Part shown: one piece after another, positions 12,190 to 25,230 of the stretch
Layout of the letters: each line of letters begins with the position of its first letter
Position numbering within the stretch: position 1 is the first letter of the stretch
Source of the DNA: Metaphire vulgaris
Taxonomy: Eukaryota; Annelida; Clitellata; Crassiclitellata; Megascolecidae
Assembly (NCBI GenBank): GCA_018105865.1
Contig: CM030867.1
Location: 11,483,258 to 11,547,257, forward strand
Reading direction: 5' to 3'
DNA length: 64,000 nucleotides
Translations under genes and position numbers: made by a program
The notes under the pieces: generated by a model
What the model saw: only the letters and a program-made list of their open reading frames with translations
The model's database searches: none
Told to the model about the DNA's origin: nothing

Positions 12190-13300
12190 TGGAACCGCGA
12201 CCTTCAGCAAAATTCATCGGAAGTTAAGTTTTCCAGTTTTTCCAGTTTTCCAGTTTTCCTCGCGATTCTTGTTTCTTTTCCAGGCGTCGAGATCTCTTCT
12301 TTCGCCGCCCCTCAATGCATTTCCGCCCGACAGGTGTCGCTGCGCTTCTCGCCTATGTAGCGCCAGCAGTTTTCTTTCCTTTCCTCTGGTCTACGAGAAT
12401 CGTCTTGCTCGAACACGGGTTGACGACACAACCAACTCCGGACCCGTCCACTGTACGTCTTCTGTTGTAGGTTTATTTATAGATGCTTACGTCATTGGAC
12501 TATGGACTTCTTTTAAAGACCTTTGCTGCTTTAATAAGACTGCTGTTTTGTTTTTTCTCGCTCCTCGGTTCTTCTTCTTTTCTTCTAAGTTGATCTTCTT
12601 CCTCTTCTCCGGAAGATGTTCTTCCAGTTTAATCGCAGGAAATCCCTGGATGCGTCCACTGCGTCCACTCGCTTATATAGTCCCACGGACGGACGGACTT
12701 GGCCTGGGGCGGGCGAGCATCTCCGCCGGCTGGAAAGGAGCCCCGACGGCGGCGAAGAGCGAAGAGGGACGAACGAGGGGCGGCGGGGTCTCAAGACAGA
12801 GGGACTGGCGTTGGAGGAGGGATAGAGGGAAGGGGAGGGAGGGGGGGAGGAGGAGAGAGGGGAGGGAGGGAGGGAGAGGGGAGGGGAGCCAGAGGTCGGC
12901 GTTCTCTTTGTTGGCGTCGATAACTCCGATTCGGAAGACACACACACACACACACAGCTACTCACTCACACACGCACTCACACACACACACTCACCCACA
13001 CGCGAACGCACGGACGCACGGACGGCCATGTCTGTATCCGAGCAAATAAGGAGATAACGACGGCCGACGATACAATTTAATAACGTCGCCGCCGACCGCT
13101 GGGCGGCGCTCTCAAGACCAGTTGCGTCGACCGAAAACGAGGCTTCGAGAGTAGAGAGTAGAGAGTACTACTGCGTCAAGTACTCGACTCTGTCCGTCCG
13201 TCGCGAGCAGGAATGACCGGGTGACAGCGGTTAACTGGGAAACTGGGGGCCCCCAAACCCTACTTGTTTTTCTCCCCATTTGACTCTCCCACCGCTCATG
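12190..13300. other. CpG-rich upstream region of scrt
   Basis: This region is upstream of the scrt start on the minus strand and rich in CpG from about 12.6 to 13.2 kb. It includes a G/A-rich tract at 12740-12890 and (CA)n at 12937-12995. It probably contains the promoter, but no TATA box or start site can be fixed. A long plus-strand frame here is best explained by low stop frequency in GC-rich DNA. Confidence 0.5.
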
Positions 13301-13311
13301 ATCATTAGAAC

Positions 13312-13476
13312 AAGGGGGCGTAGCGAGGGGGTATATTGTTGTATATAATCCACAACAATCAGACTACCTTACAATAATATTTTAATGTGTTTTTAAGATT
13401 TTCAAAGTTTTTAAAAAAGATTTATACCTCCTAAATCACGTTATACCCCCTAATCAAATTTCTGGCTACGCCCCTG
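13312..13476. mobile_element. hAT-like miniature element (family C) with perfect TSD
   Basis: 165 bp. Ends are AAGGGGGCGTAGC and GGCTACGCCCCTG. It is flanked on both sides by ATTAGAAC (13304-13311 and 13477-13484), a perfect 8-bp duplication diagnostic of hAT-type insertion. No coding capacity. Confidence 0.85.
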
Positions 13477-13620
13477 ATTAGAACGACCTAGGACGGAGTT
13501 GTTTTTGGCTCTAATCACTTGGAACTCACATGACTAGCCACTGCCCCACCCCTATTGGTCGGAATATTTTACTAACGTAGCATTTTGTTAGCACGGTTTG
13601 CTCATATTTCGGATTTTTTG

Positions 13621-13632
13621 TGCGCATGCGCA
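13621..13632. promoter_or_regulatory. perfect NRF1 palindrome upstream of scrt
   Basis: TGCGCATGCGCA is the full 12-bp NRF1-type palindrome, about 1.4 kb upstream of the scrt start codon. Confidence 0.4.
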
Positions 13633-13784
13633 GATTTATATAGATCGATATTTTGATGATATACTCTGAGTTATCGATCGATGCTATCTGCTTCTTGAAT
13701 TAATTATAAATCCACAAGATCTTACTTACTTACTTATTGCTGTGAATGGATAAAGCACATCAGAGATTCCTTTTGAACGCTCGG

Positions 13785-13910
13785 AATTACGATGAATTAC
13801 GATCAGTGTTACGATGAATACAATAATTACGGTCAAAAATTACGATGGATTACGATAATTACGGTCGGAATTACAATGAATTGCGAAATTATGATGAATT
13901 AGAAATATTG
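13785..13910. repeat. degenerate AATTACGATGA tandem repeat
   Basis: Imperfect units of about 10-20 bp built on AATTACGATGAATTACGAT and AATTACGGTC. Confidence 0.7.
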
Positions 13911-14041
13911 CAGAGAGGCATTCAGCTGCGTAAATATAATATGAAAAGTGACTGTATATATTGATCATCCAATAGTGCAGTCATCTTATAAGCAAAGAAA
14001 CTTACAAGTACATTATAGTGGAGATGGTGATGCAGTTGCGA

Positions 14042-14074
<33 letters not shown>

Positions 14075-14289
14075 ATGATGATGATGTCGTTGTGGGGGTG
14101 GTGATGACGGCGGTGTAGTTGCGGTGGAGGCGGTGGTAGCGGGGGTGGGGGTGAGGGGGACAGTGGCACGCGCTCCTAATCACTGGCGAATATCGTGCTT
14201 CTAGTCGCAGCAGTCGAATGCTTTCTCAGTCAGGTTCCTTGATATTAGCATTTACAAGGAGACGGTGATTAAGTCTCTTTTGCGCCACT

Positions 14290-14338
<49 letters not shown>

Positions 14339-14564
14339 AGTGCCATCATCAGCAGCGCTTCCAGACTCCGCTGCGATTCCAAGCGCTACCAGTTGAATGA
14401 GCGGTCCGGCTAATTACCCGGAATCCAGAACCACCTCCACCAACCCATCCACCCCCGCCTCGCTCCACCTTCACTCCCACCCCTCCCCATATATGCCGGC
14501 AGACCATTCATCCCTCGATGATAAAGTCTTGGACGAAATCGTGAGAAAATCTCTTTTGTTCAGA

Positions 14565-14631
<67 letters not shown>

Positions 14632-14646
14632 TTCTTTCTCTCTCGT
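14042..14646. repeat. cluster of (ATG)n and (CT)n microsatellites
   Basis: (ATG)n at 14042-14086, (CT)n at 14294-14338 and (CT)n at 14572-14646, separated by non-coding DNA without recognisable genes. Confidence 0.9.
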
Positions 14647-15625
14647 TCGGCTTATTCATCTTCATCCATCGCATCTCCATCTCTCCCAGCTATCGGTCAA
14701 CCCATCTTTCCACATATCCATCCACTAATTCATCCATCCGTCCGTCCATCCGTCCTTCTATCCAACTGTCTCTCTTCAGAATGTCCATTCTCATAATTTT
14801 CTTTTCTCTCATAATCGTTTGAATGGCGCTGCTTTTTCTTCTGGAATTTAAATTTCTCTTCTCCTCGGAATCATCATCGCATCCTCTCCGCTCTTCTCTC
14901 TCGTTCTCGTCCCGTCCTCTCCATTATTTTCCGCAGATTCTTCCTCGTCGTCGTCGTCGTCCTCCTCCTCCTCCTGCAATCATCTTACCTTTTCCCCATT
15001 CGGCCTGCCGTCCTTTTGAAACTACCATCTTCCACGCTGTCATCGGCAATAATCTTACCACTCGGCGCCCCATACAGGTCAGAACGGCGCCCCATACAGT
15101 TCAGAGTTCGTTCTTTCATCGCCCTTGCAGCTTGTAGCATTCATTCCCTCGTCCGCGTCAATTTTGGACTGGAAAATGAAGGCGATTGCAGAACGAAAGA
15201 AAGAAAAAAAGGAGGGAAAAGCTGCGAAAAAAGCTGAATAGAGAGTCCACGGCGTTAAGCTTCGACGAACGAAATTGAATTTCGCGTCTCGGCGTTTTGC
15301 GGCTAAGTCTTCTGGCGAACCTAGCGACGCCGACAGTAACTACTCGACGGATTTTTCCCTGGTTACGCCGCGCTGGACTGAACGCCCGCAGCTCGAAACC
15401 ATTAGCTTCGATAATTAAATGGAGGCGTCGCCAGCTTAGAGTCTTTGCCGACATTCGATACGGTGTGTGTGTGTACGGCCATTGTACGATTATACTACAG
15501 TGTACGCTTCGGATTTAAGTACTGTATTTTACTAAATTAAGCAAATTAATGCAACATATGCATGCGGTGACGTCATATAGGCTGAAAGTAATATATTACA
15601 GCAACGCGCACGCGACGAACAGGTT
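14647..15625. other. no gene recognised
   Basis: Pyrimidine-rich DNA with TCCATCCG-type repeats to about 14760 and a (GTC)n/(CTC)n run near 14945-14975. Open frames are short and low-complexity. CAGGTCAGAACGGCGCCCCATA is duplicated in part around 15070-15105. Confidence 0.5.
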
Positions 15626-15626
15626 A

Positions 15627-16057
15627 GGGGCTGTCCATTAATTACGTCAACAAAATAGGGAAGTTGGTTTGAAAACGTTTGACAGTTGTTGAGAGGGGAG
15701 AGGAAGGGGGTCAAGTGAAATTGACGTCAACAATTTCTTTTTATGCAAATAATTAATCTAAGAAAATAGACAATTTCATGGAATATTATTTATTTATTGC
15801 AACGGAAAAAAGCCCGACGAGCAAAAAAGGTCATCACCACAACGTTTTGACACTTGGTGAGCAAAAAGGGGAAATGTTTCATCACCGCAAAAATAATAAC
15901 CTTCTAAATATTTTAGGGTGTACGCGTCACTGTTCTTGGGAGGGGGAGTTAAAGCTTTTTATATAATTATAGGGGCTCACTGAAGTTTGACAGTTGTTGA
16001 CAAAAGAGGAGGGGTCAAAAGTTGCCCAAAATTGTTGACGTAATTAATGGACAGCCC
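15627..16057. mobile_element. inverted-repeat element with GGGCTGTCCATTAATTACGTC ends (family G)
   Basis: The left end GGGGCTGTCCATTAATTACG and the right end GACGTAATTAATGGACAGCCC are inverted copies about 430 bp apart. A truncated relative ends at 39104. No clear duplication was found and no transposase frame is present, so it is non-autonomous. Confidence 0.65.
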
Positions 16058-16199
16058 ATTAAGTTGATTACTGATAATATTATTGAGGTGTTATTATACC
16101 CGTAAGGCTACGCTGTATGGATTATTTAACTTGAACTTTGAACTTATGAAGTTTCCACTTTCTTAAAATCATGTTTAAAGTCTCTCTGAAGAGAAATTA

Positions 16200-16445
16200 T
16201 TCATCATCATCATGTGTCATCTTCATATCTGAAGGTTGACGGTCATGAGTTGTTTCCACTTCGTTCTAATTGAACTTATGAAGTCTTCCAGCAATCCTTT
16301 TAAGTCTTCCATAGTTCTTTTCCTGTATGTGTTCCTTAACGTCGTCAGCCAGTCTCTTCTAGGTCTTCCTCTGGCTCTGTTTCCCTCATATCTGCCCTCT
16401 AATAGGACTTTTGCGTTCTGTGCTTGAACCCCGCATTATGTGTCC
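16200..16445 (-). mobile_element. non-LTR retrotransposon 3' end
   Basis: On the minus strand GHIMRGSS is followed, after a frame slip, by YEGNRARGRPRRDWL and about 40 more codons to a TGA at 16225-16223. This is the C-terminal part of a reverse-transcriptase polyprotein. The coding end is followed by a short (ATG)n tail at 16201-16214, as in the copies at 18418 and 61750. Confidence 0.7.
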
Positions 16446-18003
16446 AGCATGGTTTGTCTCTTTTCTTCTCTCTTGCCAGCTAATTTGCTTCAATTTCAAA
16501 GGCCTGTATTTTATTTTTCAACTGCTTTGTTAGAGTCCAGCACTCGCAGGAGACGCTTTCTTCTTAGTAATTCTTTTTGTTTCCAAAAGGCGTTTTGTTT
16601 CGATCATTTTTGTATTCCTTTACTTGTTCCAACTTTGAACTTACTATCATCGTTTTTGTTTTCTTTCTGTTTCCACTTTCTTAAAATCCTGTTTAAAGTC
16701 TCTCTGAAGAGAAATTATTAAGAAATTATATTATCTTTAACAAGCTCTTATATTATTTTGCGAAAATTTGTAAAACATCTTTTCTGATTCTTCTTTTGCA
16801 GGAAACCGCGCCATTTGAGTTGAACGTCTGTTAAGAAATCCGTTAACAGACAGCGTCCAATCGAAGGTTGCGTTCACGTTCGTCTTACAAGCGTAATTTT
16901 TGTTATCAAATCGAACGCGGAAAAACACGGCAGTCGATAACCAGATGTAGGCAGACGGCATTCTAAAATCTAATAAGAAAATTATGATAAAAATGTGATT
17001 GAACCCCTCCACTCTCCTCTACCCCACCCCACCCACACATCCACTCCGGCGCCCCGCGTTCAGTCGTTCCTCGGTAATCGAGGTCGTGTGAAGCGACACG
17101 AGCGCCAGCATGACGCCGACACGAACGGGCAGGAGGACAGAGAAAGAAGAGGAAGAAGAAGAAGAGGAAGAAGAAGAGAAGAAGAAGAGGAAGAGGAGGT
17201 AGATGATGACGAGATCCAGAGTCGGGGTCCGTCGGGAGGACACGGTCTCGTTCCACTTGTCTGGCGGCGGAGACGGAAGCAGGAAGCAGGGGGGGCCGGG
17301 ACGACCAGAGCCCTTCCCGTCACCCCGTCCCCGTCAACGTCATTCGGCGCCCCCTGTTGACGGGCGGCGGCGGCGGCGACGGGGGCCGAGGGCCGCCGGG
17401 GGCTGAGAGCCGGGAGCCGGGGACCGTCATCAATCATCTCTCTCTCGGCGGCCGCGCCCCTGTTTTGCGTCGGACAAATTAGAGACAGTCGGACCAATTT
17501 GCGCAGACGACAGACCGAGAAATTAAACACTGCCTACCTTGGCCAGTCGTCATGATCCCCCCACCCCCCCAACCCTCCCCAAACCCCCTCCCCACTCTCC
17601 TCTCTCTCTCGTGTCGTCGTCATTCCTCTGAACCCGTTCCCCAAACTTTTCTCCCTGTTTCTGGCGGGCGTTCTGCGAGCGATAATAAGGGAAGATTATC
17701 GTGTCGTTGAAGGAATTCTCAACAGAGAAACTTTCAATGTCGATTCTGCTGAGGTCGAAGGTTTTGACTTTTGACAACCCCTCCCCCCCGCCCATCATCC
17801 CACGCCCACGCTCCCCACTGCACCCGAAGACACAGGAAAGTCGCCCCACCCACCCCCATCATGCAGTAGATGCGACGCCCCGGCTGGCTGTAATCTCAAT
17901 GTCAATGATGTCTGTAATGATGACGCATTAAAATGTGCTTTACGGAAGATTTACAGCTATTTACTGTTTACAGCGAACTGCAGATGGACTGGATAGCGTG
18001 GCT

Positions 18004-18200
18004 ACGACGATGATGATGACGACGACGATGATGCTGATTGATGATTACGATGACGATGACGCTGATTGATGATGATGATGATGACGACGACGATGATGAT
18101 GACGACGACGATGATGCTGATTGATGATGACGATGACGATGACGCTGATTGATGATGATGATGATGACGACGACGATGATGATGATGACGACGACGGCGA
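18004..18200. repeat. (GAT)n/(GAC)n complex microsatellite
   Basis: About 200 bp of GAT and GAC triplets with a recurring GCTGATTGATGA spacer, giving a higher-order unit of about 60 bp. Confidence 0.9.
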
Positions 18201-18329
18201 CGCGTGCATGCAGCCGGTTGAAAGAGGAACAATCATGAGGCAGAAACCAGACGAGAAAAGGATGTCTCTGATAGACTAAAAATAGAAATCTACATACACA
18301 CAGACATACACAGGCGCACATAGACACAC

Positions 18330-18353
18330 ACATCATCATCATCGTCATCGTCG

Positions 18354-18417
<64 letters not shown>
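18330..18417. repeat. (ATC)n microsatellite, probable retrotransposon tail
   Basis: Pure ATC triplets that directly continue the 3' end of the minus-strand retrotransposon fragment at 18418-18772, so they are probably its repeated tail. Confidence 0.8.
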
Positions 18418-18772
18418 AATTGCTTTATGTCAGTCATTTAGCAGTAGTCTAATAGCTATGGACACGAAACCTCTCCATGTATCTATTTCCGTTGTTAACT
18501 CCATCGATTACTGATACTGTATCTGGTATCTTCAAAGTCTTGTTTCTTATTCTTTGTAGTTCCCGGATCTTTCTCAAGCAGCTCATTTCTGTCGCTAGCA
18601 GTCTGTTTTCGTCTGGTCGTTTGAAGATCCATGTTTCTGACCCATGTAGTATTTGTGGTGTAATGATTGTGTTGAATATTTGAATTTTGGTGCTGATCTT
18701 CATTTCTTCTGCATTCCACCTACACCCAAGTCTTTCCATTGTCTGTAGACCCATTGCTGCTCTCTTTTTCAT
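18418..18772 (-). mobile_element. non-LTR retrotransposon 3' end (reverse transcriptase thumb region)
   Basis: A 107-codon frame contains FNTIITPQILHGSETWIFKR, the usual L-x-G-S-E-T-W block after the palm of LINE reverse transcriptases, and ends with a segment (SVIDGVNNGNRYMERFRVHS) shared with the copy at 61750-62192. Relative to that copy an internal piece is missing. No catalytic YADD box is present, so the copy is dead. Confidence 0.8.
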
Positions 18773-18894
18773 AACTTAAAAGTGTAAAATATCGTAAAAG
18801 ATATTTTCATCGCTATTATAAAGACCTATACATAAATATATAATGTCATATAAATTGTGCGTGTGTATATATATGTATATATATACACATATAA

Positions 18895-18932
18895 AAGAGA
18901 CATCATGTATATATATATACATGATGTCTCTT
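18895..18932. repeat. 38-bp perfect palindrome
   Basis: AAGAGACATCATGTATATA is followed immediately by its exact reverse complement. It can form a cruciform or hairpin; there is no known family. Confidence 0.85.
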
Positions 18933-19107
18933 ATATATCTAATCTATGGACGAAGGTTGCCATGGTAATGACGACGGTTTGACAAGTGTCTGTGTCTTGT
19001 ATCGGTCGTCTGCTGCGTTGGTCTCTAATGGCGACCGTCGCGTGTTTCCATGGTGATGCTTATAATGATGGCATGATGGCATCTAGAAGCTAACACGCAG
19101 ACAGTAA

Positions 19108-19179
<72 letters not shown>

Positions 19180-19440
19180 CCCTGTAACGGTCACATGAAC
19201 TGACCTATTCCGATAGATTCAATGCGAAAATGAATGAATGTATAAGTGAATGAATGAACGAATGAGAGCGAGTGAATGAATGAATAAATGATGAACGAAT
19301 GAACGAATGGGTGAACGAATTAATGAATTAATCAATAAAATCAATAAAATATTTTATTTGGTATAAGAGGGAAAAGAATCGCGAATAATGGAAGACCATA
19401 GGATTGGTACATTAGGAAATACACGATTGATGTGTAGGTA
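18933..19440. other. no gene; (GA)n and GAATGAAC repeats
   Basis: Contains (GA)n at 19111-19174 and a degenerate (GAATGAATGAAC)n array at 19226-19345. Nothing else recognised. Confidence 0.7.
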
Positions 19441-19445
19441 CTGTA

Positions 19446-19520
19446 CAGGGTGGCGCAAAAACCGGACTGTATTAAATACTAAACCTAAATGTGACTAGTC
19501 CGGTTTTTTGCGCCACCCTA
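19446..19520. mobile_element. mariner-like miniature element (family B)
   Basis: CAGGGTGGCGCAAAAACCGG at the left and its complement at the right, with TA on both sides. About 75 bp, same family as 3397 and 25044. Confidence 0.8.
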
Positions 19521-19522
19521 TA

Positions 19523-20308
19523 TGCAGCCCTGATCGAAGTGAATTTGTGAATGTCCGAAGAATCTCACGACGAGCTCTCTTTTACCCGTAAAAGTCGACG
19601 TGCCACCCCCCCCCACCCCCCGGACACCCTGGCTGCGCCACTGATAAGCAAACACCGTCTCTGTGGCGCGCTATTCACCTGTGAGTCAAAACCAATCACC
19701 GCCTATTTATATAGCGCCCTAGAAACAACCGTTCCTTTGACGACACAAACACACACACACACACACAGAGACACGGCTGAGAACGACTGGACCGGTGCTG
19801 TCCTCCGGTTGGATCGACGGAAGATGGGACACGCGCTCCGGGATCGTGTAGGAAAATTGTTTTATCCCGGACTTGATCCGTAGCAGAGACGCGGACGACG
19901 GCCGGCCGGCCGGACGGTCGAACTGCTCTGCTTCCGCGGACAATATCCGTCATTTCTTTAATATCCGTCGCGGGAGTTAGACGCTGTGGACGGCGCCAAT
20001 ATGAACGTCTTACGATTTACTGCGCGCCCAGTTTATGTCCAATTAGAGGACGGATTATCTCGGTCCTCTCCCGCTAATGACGGCTTACAAATTGAATATA
20101 GTTCGAGGGGCGGGTCCCCTCCCCCGTTCCCCGTTCCCCGCCCCCCGCCCTCCGCCACCCGCCGGCCGATTCTGGGACGTCCCGGGGCTTAGACGGGGAC
20201 TCCTTCTAGATGCCGGCTATTCCTGCCCGTCAATCCGTCATTTTCATATCGCGGTCGGTCGGTGGCGTTGTGCGGCGCGTTTGGGCTTTCTATTTATATT
20301 GGTTGGGC

Positions 20309-20351
<43 letters not shown>

Positions 20352-20890
20352 GGCGACGCCGTCACATGAAAGCGGGATGTGTCCGAAGTGTGGCACGTCC
20401 CCCGATGGCGGCCGACCGACCGACCGACCGGCGGAGGCACCGGAAGTAGTACTCCTCTAATTCCCGACAGCGCTTTGATTCCGGACCCGAATGGCATGCC
20501 GGGATTTGAAGATATTTATTATAAAATGCGCAGCGATAGCGACTGTGAGTCGGCGTCTCGTGCAGAAGCAGAGACCCAATTAAGGTCGGACCCAACGGAT
20601 GGTCGGGTCGACCCAAAGGAATTTCCAGATATTTCACGGATGTTTTGACGAATATGAAAGACAGTGGCGATGGCAACGGCGGTTTTCTGTGAGCGCCACA
20701 GTTTAACGGGTCGATGGGTCGATGGTTCTACGGGTCAATGGGTCGGTGGGTCGATGGGTCAATGGGTCGTTTTGAGTGACCAATAATAGTCACCTCTGCC
20801 ACAAAGCATCGGGACTCGAATGAAGAGCGTTCTCAGTGATTTCCGTTCACGTGTTGATACTGACACAGGAATTGATTGTAGGCACATGTT
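19523..20890. other. CpG-rich block without recognisable gene
   Basis: GC- and CpG-rich DNA at 19.6-20.7 kb with (CA)n near 19748, (GT)n at 20310-20348 and a (GGGTCGAT)n minisatellite at 20702-20775. Open frames on both strands have no recognisable domain. It could hide a short exon or promoter, but I cannot support one. Confidence 0.4.
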
Positions 20891-20891
20891 T

Positions 20892-20972
20892 TTAACCCCC
20901 TGACTTCGTATCCAAAATGATATTATCCATCCATTTTACATTGAGTTACAGTTAAATGAATGGATGGGTTAA
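20892..20972. mobile_element. TTAA-flanked miniature element (family A)
   Basis: TTAACCCCCTGACTTCG at the left and GGATGGGTTAA at the right, with the family core CCATCCATTTTACATTGAGT. TTAA on both sides. Confidence 0.65.
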
Positions 20973-21040
20973 TTGGAACATAGTCGTTCTCAAATGAGAT
21001 TACAGCCCCTACCATATACTGAATGAATGAATGGATGGAA

Positions 21041-21079
<39 letters not shown>

Positions 21080-21716
21080 ACCACTCTAACCCTATTATTA
21101 TTTTTTTTATCATGACCCCAGGTGGTCAAATTTTCGACCGCCAGTGAGGAAGAGTTTTGAATAGGGAAACCAGAATAATCTACCCCTCCCCCTCTCTCCA
21201 CTCTAGCAGTCCAAGGTAAACCTACAATCCCGGAAACTGGAACATTGGTGGCATTCCCTGTTTGCGTCGCTCTCACTCCCCGTGTTGTTTCGCCACCTAT
21301 TATTGCTCGCACTTTCTTCTCCGCTGATGACGGGCAGTGACAGAGGCGCAGATATGCGATTGTTTGCGCCGCGCATTATGCTGTGGAACGCCGTCGTTAG
21401 GCAAAGACGGAGTTTACCGGCCGCTAGGTGGCGACTGTTTCACTGTGGGGTTGTCTAATTTACTCTTCGGACGACAGATGGCGTACGCGGGACGCAACGG
21501 AGGACGCCGGCGCTGTTATTAGATCAGTGGCCGGCCAAGTCCTTCGGTCAACATGGACGGCGAAGACGGCCAAATTGAACAATTTGGACGCCACTTCTTC
21601 TTCCCTTTTCTCGTATCTGTGGTCCGCTTATCAACTCTTCTCAAACTCGACTGCAGCAACTGTTCGGCACTCATTTGACTAAATGCCTTTCGCACTCTTT
21701 ACGCACTCCTTAAGGG

Positions 21717-21900
21717 CAGGGGCGTAGCGAGCGACGGGGGGGTATATCGGTAAAATCAGTCTGCCTTAAAGTTTTTTATGTGATTTATATGTGGTTATAT
21801 GTGGTTATATTTATTTTATATGGTTTATAGTTTAGGTTTATACCCCCCCCCCAAAAAAACATTTATACCCTCCCAGATCAAATTCCTGGCTACGCCCCGG
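21717..21900. mobile_element. hAT-like miniature element (family C) with perfect TSD
   Basis: 184 bp. Begins CAGGGGCGTAGCGAG and ends GGCTACGCCCCGG. Flanked by CTTAAGGG on both sides (21709-21716 and 21901-21908). Same family as 13312 and 37982. Confidence 0.87.
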
Positions 21901-22196
21901 CTTAAGGGCGGGAATTTCACGGCGTACAAGAACCGGGTAAGATTTGCGTCGATTCTTTTCTTAAAGGAAAAATTCCATGTTTTTGTTATTTCAATTTGCC
22001 CCTTGGTTTTTTCAGAGTAATTGATTGAAATGCATATAGGCACTGAATGTCAGTTTTTGAGTGACGCTTGTCAACTGCCGCTGGAATGACAATTCTGTCG
22101 ATCGGTCATTCGTCAGTCACGCTCATGACTGTCAACGGTTGATCGTGTCCGGAATTTGCGAACTGACAGTGCTTCGGAATCCGTCAGTTGGCATTG

Positions 22197-22425
22197 TCAG
22201 TCGTCGTCGTCGTCGTCGTCATCGTCGGCCACTGGCTTTGGCAGTCTCTGAGTCATCTCGACTCCAATGGCGGAGGAGGATTCGATGTTTGCATTCGTCC
22301 ATGTTACCGACACTGCCACGCTGTCGGCTCGAAAAGACGCGGCGGTGTCGGTTGGTTCACCAGCTGACACTTTAGCTGACAATAAAGCCAGGATCTCTTT
22401 AGATTATTTCACACCAATCTCTGCC

Positions 22426-22496
<71 letters not shown>

Positions 22497-24365
22497 TTGC
22501 CTGGCTCTCTTTTTTGTCTGTCTGTGTGTCTGTCTGTCTGTGTTTGTCTGTCATTTTCTCTTCTATATTTGCCGACTGTCGTCACACAGAGGGGAATCTT
22601 CGCATTCCGTTCTTCTTTCCTCTTCTTTCCGCTTCCGTCGAAGGACGTTGAATTTATGTGGCGCAACAGATGTAATAAACGATAAATCTTATCTGGCGAC
22701 CGTCAGACTGTCCGTCCGTCGTCGGTCGGTGGCCGTAGGTGTCATCGCCGGGGCCGAGACAACGGCCCCGGCCCGGCCCCGCCAGGGCCTGATCCCGGTT
22801 ACATCGCTCTCTCCCCCTCCCTCCCTCTCCATCCCCCTCTCCCTCTCTGTTCTCGACCGATAGATCTAAAGCGGCGACTGTCGACAACAGGCAGTCCGAA
22901 ATGACCGTTCAACCTCCCCCCGCGCCTCCTCCTCCTCCGCTCCCCACCCCACCCCACCCCACCCAGTCAGAAATCGTCCGATATGGCGATATTGGCATCA
23001 TCGCCCTTCTTCGAAGCTGGCTCCGGAAGACGTAGGCGGAGAAGGAGAAGAAGGAGGAGGAGGAGGAGGAGAAGGAGAGGAGGAGGAGGATGTTGCGCTG
23101 GTTCCTCGTCGCGTCCGGATTGTTCGGGCGCGTTTTCGAATTATTGTTGCAAATCTGCAGCCGCCGCCACCACCACCACCGCCACCACAACGGCGACGAC
23201 GTACATACTTACTTTATCCGGTCTTCTATTGATTCGGCGCTGGAAATGCAGAAGAGTCCTCATTTTCCGGTTTTTCCATCTCCGGACTGGAATCAAAGCA
23301 TCAAGGCATCACCAAAGAACCGTGGAATGGAAGAAAACCATCGCCAGCTTGGCTGCTGCTGCTGCTGCTGCTTTTCAAAAGATGCTGACTGGTTGACAGT
23401 ATTATTAATTCGTTCTGCGAGAGAAGCCTATTGAAGACCTGTTGAATAGAAGGTATATAGGCCCTAGATATGTAAAAATCTAATCGATTTGAAGAAATTC
23501 TTCGATAAAATCCACATTTTACTCTTGTTCCTTCTTCATTTCTTTAAACTTTGCAAAAATAATCAATAATATCATTATTAATTTCGATCTACAGGGTTCG
23601 AAATAGAGCACACCAGCCATTTCATACTACACACTAACGCCATTGACTGTACGAGAACGAGGGACATCAAATAAATGAAAGACCTGCCGAATATCTTGGG
23701 GAATGGCTAGTAGGGTGATCGAGGGAAGAGCCGCGTATTAAGATATCTGATTTATTATAGGCCTACAACAGGTTTTATAGACATCAAAAACAAGTATTAT
23801 AATAATAATTGTTTTTTCCATTTTGAAACAACCGAGAGGATCAAAATAGTCCAACCGCAACAAGGAATAGATGATGATTGGCTATTCAGAGACCCAGATG
23901 AATAATTATTAGCAAAATCCTCTGAACCCCGGACACCTAGCGACGGAATCTGAAACGATTAATCCGCGACCTGCACGCGGATAATAGAAGGATTCGTAAA
24001 GTCTGGTGAAACTACCTACTTACCAACCAATAGACTCTCACAGTCAGATATCTTATTACACAGCCGACGACGCTAAATAAATGGAAAAAAACTGCTTTGT
24101 TTCAGTTCTTGTGACTGGGTTTCTGACAGTATAGCTCTGCAACTGAATTTATGTAGCGCTTTTGTCGAATAACACACCAGGAATGAATTCAGTACGGGTT
24201 TTAGAGACTGTACTCGTATAGATGTATCGGTATTCAACAAGCACTTCAAAAACGACGCGTTCCGTGTGACCCGCGCTTAACTACCTCATCGACCCGCCGC
24301 CTCGTGTGACCGGCGCTTAACACCGATCGCCTACTTCTCCAACGCAGAGAGAGGCTACGTACCTC

Positions 24366-24407
<42 letters not shown>

Positions 24408-24420
24408 GGGAACCTGGCGA
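22197..24420. other. repeat-rich stretch without recognisable gene
   Basis: Contains (GTC)n near 22199-22225, (CTGT)n(CT)n at 22428-22494, a purine-rich GGA tract at 23025-23090 and (AGC)n at 24367-24405. Several frames stay open only because of low-complexity triplets. Confidence 0.5.
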
Positions 24421-25043
24421 TCCTGTAACCGGCGCGTAATCGTTACACCGTGTTTACACCGTTTTGATTTTACTCTCGAACTTTTACCGAATCGTCCGCC
24501 GAAGTTTCCGCGGAAGAAATGCAACAGAACGCGGTTGTACAAATATGTACCGAGAGCTGAGTCTCGTCTGCGTATATATCGGATGCAGCAACGACTCGGT
24601 TGCACGGTTGCTTAATGGTTGAACACGACGTTGTCTCGGGCGTTGTCGTCTCCTCGACCCCCCCCCCCCCCACTCCGGGCCCCCACCCTTTCCCAAATCA
24701 ATTCGCCATCGATAGGCGGACACCCTCCACCGCTTAATTACTGAAAACGTTTCCTGTGCGAAAGGTTTAGCCACCGGTGAGGTGGTGGTGATGGTGGTAG
24801 TGGGGTGGGGGAGGGGGGGTAAGGGTAGTTGGAGTGGGAGTAGGAGTAGTAGGGATGGGGTGGAGGTAAAAAGTGCGGTTGTGTAGGCAACAAGAACGAG
24901 TGCGTTGGGCATCAGACCTTGCAGGCATTGACGCAGCCACGATGGAGAACGGGGGACAGCCCCTCTTTATTCTGTCTCGGACCGATCGTGGGATTTGCGA
25001 AAAACCGTTGAAATTATTGAAATGCATTGGTGTATATACAGTA

Positions 25044-25120
25044 CAGGGTGGCGCAAAGAAACCGGACTAGTCACATTTAGGTTTGCATTTAATATAGTCC
25101 GGTTTTTTTGCGCCACCCTG
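25044..25120. mobile_element. mariner-like miniature element (family B)
   Basis: Complete 77-bp copy with CAGGGTGGCGCAAA ends as inverted repeats and TA duplications at 25042-25043 and 25121-25122. Confidence 0.85.
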
Positions 25121-25175
25121 TATAAATAAGTAAATAATTATATATATAAATAATGCCCTCAGTACGTCATTCATT

Positions 25176-25192
25176 CATATATATATATATAT

Positions 25193-25230
<38 letters not shown>

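Noticed and set aside
12167..13057. 296-codon plus-strand frame
   Set aside because: It overlaps Scratch exon 1 on the opposite strand and continues through purine-rich and CA repeats; no domain.
16995..17406. RVKRHERQHDADT segment that resembles part of a zinc finger
   Set aside because: No Cys pair precedes it and the rest is low-complexity Arg/Glu; not supportable as a gene.
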